The position numbers and the translations under genes are program-made. Shown here piece after piece: positions 5,651-7,478 of a DNA stretch of 7,478 nt. The DNA lies in contig CALGTB010000082.1 in assembly GCA_937902285.1 (NCBI GenBank), forward strand, positions 1 through 7,478. Reading direction: 5' to 3'. The DNA comes from an uncultured Actinomycetes bacterium (GTDB lineage: Bacteria > Actinomycetota > Actinomycetes > S36-B12). Position 1 is the first letter of the stretch. Every line of letters starts with the position of its first letter. The notes beneath the pieces were generated by a model. The model was not told the DNA's origin. It ran no database searches and was given only the letters and a program-made list of their open reading frames with translations.

Positions 5651-6700
5651 GTGGCCGTCGTCGTACGCGCAGCGCGCCTGCTGGCCGTCCTCGGGGCCGT
5701 GGCAGTCGCCGTGAGCCTCGTTCCGACCGCCGTGGCCCAGCCCGTCGGCGAGCAGTCCGCCACGCGCAAGCCCCCTGTGCGTCCGCTTGTCGCCCCCTAT
5801 GTCGACATGGGGCTGTGGCCGACCGCGAACCTCAGCGCCATGTCTGCCGCCACGGGCGTGCGGACCTTCACTGCGGCCTTCGTCACGACCGAGACCGGCA
5901 CCGTCTGCTCGCCTGCCTGGGGCGGGTACGCGGCGTATGCGGTCGGGGGCCCCGGGGACTTCAGCGACATCATCGCCCCCTTCCAGGCCACGGGCGGTCG
6001 CGTCATCGTGTCGTTCGGCGGCGCGTTCGGACCCGAGATCGCCGACACCTGCACCTCTGACACGGAGCTCCGCGCCGCCTACCAGCGGGTCATCGATCGC
6101 TACCGGGTCAACCGCCTCGACTTCGACATCGAGGGCACGTCCATCGCCAACGTGGCGGCGAACCAGCGCAGGGCACGCGTGCTGGCCCAGGTGCAGCGCC
6201 AGAACGCCAGGGCCGGTCGACCCGTGGCGGTGACACTGACGCTGCCGGTGATGCCGGACGGCCTCACGGCGGACGGACTGAGGATCGTCCGTGAGTTCGC
6301 GGCCGCCGGGGTGGCGATCGCCGCGGTGAACGTGATGGCCATGGACTACGGCGACGAGTACGTGGCCATGGGCGCGCACGCGATCTCGGCGGCCCGTGCG
6401 ACGGCGGCCCAGCTGAAGACGATCCCCGCGTTCCGCCGGCTGTCGACCGCACAGCGGATGGCGCTCGTGGGCATCACGCCGATGATCGGCCAGAACGACA
6501 TCGCATCCGAGGTGTTCACGATCGCCGATGCGTCCGCGGTCGCGGCGTTCGCGAAGGCGAACGGGATCGGGATGCTCGCCTGGTGGGAGATGACCCGTGA
6601 CAAGCCCTGCACCGTCGTCGGTGAGGGACTGTCGACGTGCTCGGGGGTCGCCGCGCCGCAGTGGGCCTTCGCGAAGGCCTTCCGCGCCGGGCTGCGGTAG
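5651..6700 (+). CDS. Secreted GH18 chitinase-like glycoside hydrolase
   Basis: The product is a secreted (betaAlpha)8-barrel protein of glycoside hydrolase family 18, close to the Pyrococcus ChiA-like subgroup. A signal peptide is clear: VRAAR, a hydrophobic core, then PTAVA before QPV (AxA cleavage near residue 29). After a Pro-rich linker the barrel shows APYVDMGLWP, RVIVSFGGAFG (beta-3, SxGG-like), NRLDFDIEG (catalytic strand 4), NVMAMDYGD, TPMIGQND and GMLAWWEMTRD (last strand with Trp). The acid/base Glu and the two nearer Asp residues of DxxDxDxE are present, but the first Asp is Asn. Four cysteines in the mature part could form two disulfides. Chitin or another N-acetylglucosamine polymer is the likely ligand; no carbohydrate-binding module is visible. 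The start is uncertain: GTG 5651, with GGGG just upstream, gives 349 residues and is preferred; GTG 5633 gives 355. The gene is oriented against all its neighbours, and its TAG lies 9 bases from the end of the E2 gene. Confidence 0.87.
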   Translation: MAVVVRAARLLAVLGAVAVAVSLVPTAVAQPVGEQSATRKPPVRPLVAPYVDMGLWPTANLSAMSAATGVRTFTAAFVTTETGTVCSPAWGGYAAYAVGGPGDFSDIIAPFQATGGRVIVSFGGAFGPEIADTCTSDTELRAAYQRVIDRYRVNRLDFDIEGTSIANVAANQRRARVLAQVQRQNARAGRPVAVTLTLPVMPDGLTADGLRIVREFAAAGVAIAAVNVMAMDYGDEYVAMGAHAISAARATAAQLKTIPAFRRLSTAQRMALVGITPMIGQNDIASEVFTIADASAVAAFAKANGIGMLAWWEMTRDKPCTVVGEGLSTCSGVAAPQWAFAKAFRAGLR

Positions 6701-6709
6701 TCCGTAGGG

Positions 6710-7478
6710 CTAGAGGCCGAGCTCGGCCTCGAACGCGGCCTCCTCGAGGCGGGTCTTCATGCTGCCGAGGAAGCGCGCCGCGTCGGCGCCGTCGACCAGT
6801 CGGTGGTCGTACGACAGCGCGAGGAAGACCATCGACCTGATGGCGATGACGTCCTGACCGGTCGAGTCGCTCACGACCACCGGTCGCTTGACGACGGCGC
6901 CGGTTCCGAGGATGGCGACCTGCGGCTGGTTGATGATGGGCGTGTCGAACAGCGCGCCGCGGCTCCCCGTGTTGGTGACGGTGAACGTGCCGCCGCTGAG
7001 GTCATCCGGGGACAGCTTGTTGGTGCGCGTGCGCTCAGCCAGGTCGGCGATCCGCCGTGCGAGCCCGGCGATGTTGAGGTCGCCGGCATCGCGCACGACG
7101 GGGACGAGGAGTCCGCGGTCGCTGTCGACGGCGATTCCGAGGTGCTCGGACTCGTGGTAGGTGATCGTGCCCTCGGCCATGTCGATCGACGCATTGACCT
7201 GCGGGTACTGCTTGAGGGCCTCGACGGCCGCCTTGCAGAAGAACGGCAGGAACGACAGCTTGACGCCCTCGCGCGCCTCGAACTCGCGCTTGACGGACGT
7301 GCGCAGGCTGGCGATGCGCGACACGTCGACCTCGACGACGCTCGTGAGCTGCGCTGACACGTGGAGCGACTCCACCATGCGCTCGGCGATGACCTTGCGC
7401 AGTCGGCTCATCTTCTCGGTGCGGCCGCGAAGCGGGCTGGCGGCCGGGGCGGCCGCGGGAGTCGCGGGTGCCGACGCG
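6710..7478 (-). CDS. sucB: Dihydrolipoamide acyltransferase (E2), C-terminal part, runs off window
   Basis: This is the catalytic part of a 2-oxoacid dehydrogenase E2, which passes acyl groups from its lipoyl arm to coenzyme A. The frame is open to the right edge; 255 residues are visible. First comes an Ala/Pro-rich flexible linker (about 20 residues), then EKMSRLRKVIAERM, the start of the acyltransferase domain, then GGTFTVTNTGS, and the active-site motif DHRLVDG with catalytic His (6805-6803) and Asp. Lipoyl and E1/E3-binding domains should lie outside the window. Actinobacterial databases usually call this type SucB (2-oxoglutarate dehydrogenase E2), whereas the M. tuberculosis homologue DlaT serves pyruvate dehydrogenase; the acyl specificity here is not decided. 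It is the client of LipB and LipA and normally heads this neighbourhood, but here an inverted GH18 gene separates it from them. It meets the GH18 gene tail to tail. Confidence 0.95.
   Translation of the reverse strand, partial: ASAPATPAAAPAASPLRGRTEKMSRLRKVIAERMVESLHVSAQLTSVVEVDVSRIASLRTSVKREFEAREGVKLSFLPFFCKAAVEALKQYPQVNASIDMAEGTITYHESEHLGIAVDSDRGLLVPVVRDAGDLNIAGLARRIADLAERTRTNKLSPDDLSGGTFTVTNTGSRGALFDTPIINQPQVAILGTGAVVKRPVVVSDSTGQDVIAIRSMVFLALSYDHRLVDGADAARFLGSMKTRLEEAAFEAELGL

Noticed and set aside
4488..5714. Plus-strand open frame of 408 codons
   Set aside because: It runs antisense through the flavoprotein start and the whole epimerase-like gene and shows no recognisable motif.
1..7478. 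tRNA, rRNA, CRISPR array, insertion sequence or attachment site
   Set aside because: No repeat-spacer pattern, transposase-like protein, long inverted repeats or tRNA-like cloverleaf was seen in the short non-coding gaps.

Overview
The window is very GC-rich, uses many GTG starts and GC-ending codons, and carries the conserved actinobacterial lipoate neighbourhood. The host is very likely a high-GC actinomycete. A member of the Nocardioidaceae or a relative is a guess from protein flavour, not something the sequence proves. Coding density is close to complete: no stretch over about 65 bases lacks a gene.

Layout, read along the minus strand from the right edge: the C-terminal half of a dihydrolipoamide acyltransferase (E2, sucB/dlaT type; 6710 to beyond 7478); then, inverted on the plus strand, a secreted GH18 chitinase-like protein (about 5651-6700); then six tightly packed minus-strand genes: a TIGR01777/SDR39U1 epimerase-like protein (5606-4710), an FAD-dependent amine-oxidase-fold oxidoreductase (4706-3435), lipB (3430-2768), a minimal catalase-like heme protein (2758-1769), lipA (1772-786) and a DUF4191 membrane protein (739-65). 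Junctions are 3, 4 and 9 bases, a 4-base GTGA overlap, and 46 bases, so these six probably form one operon. Bases 1-64 are non-coding and hold palindromes and an 11-bp-periodic pattern resembling a GlnR operator.

How the genes fit: LipB moves an octanoyl group from acyl carrier protein to lipoyl domains, LipA inserts two sulfurs, and E2 is the main client carrying that lipoyl group. In mycobacteria the order is dlaT, TIGR01777, lipB, lipA, DUF4191, RDD protein, glnA1. This window keeps that backbone but has three extra genes inserted: the GH18 gene, the flavoprotein and the catalase-like protein. The last two sit on either side of lipB, one potentially peroxide-forming and one potentially peroxide-using, beside an oxidant-sensitive iron-sulfur enzyme. 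That arrangement is the most interesting feature here. Its functional meaning is inference.
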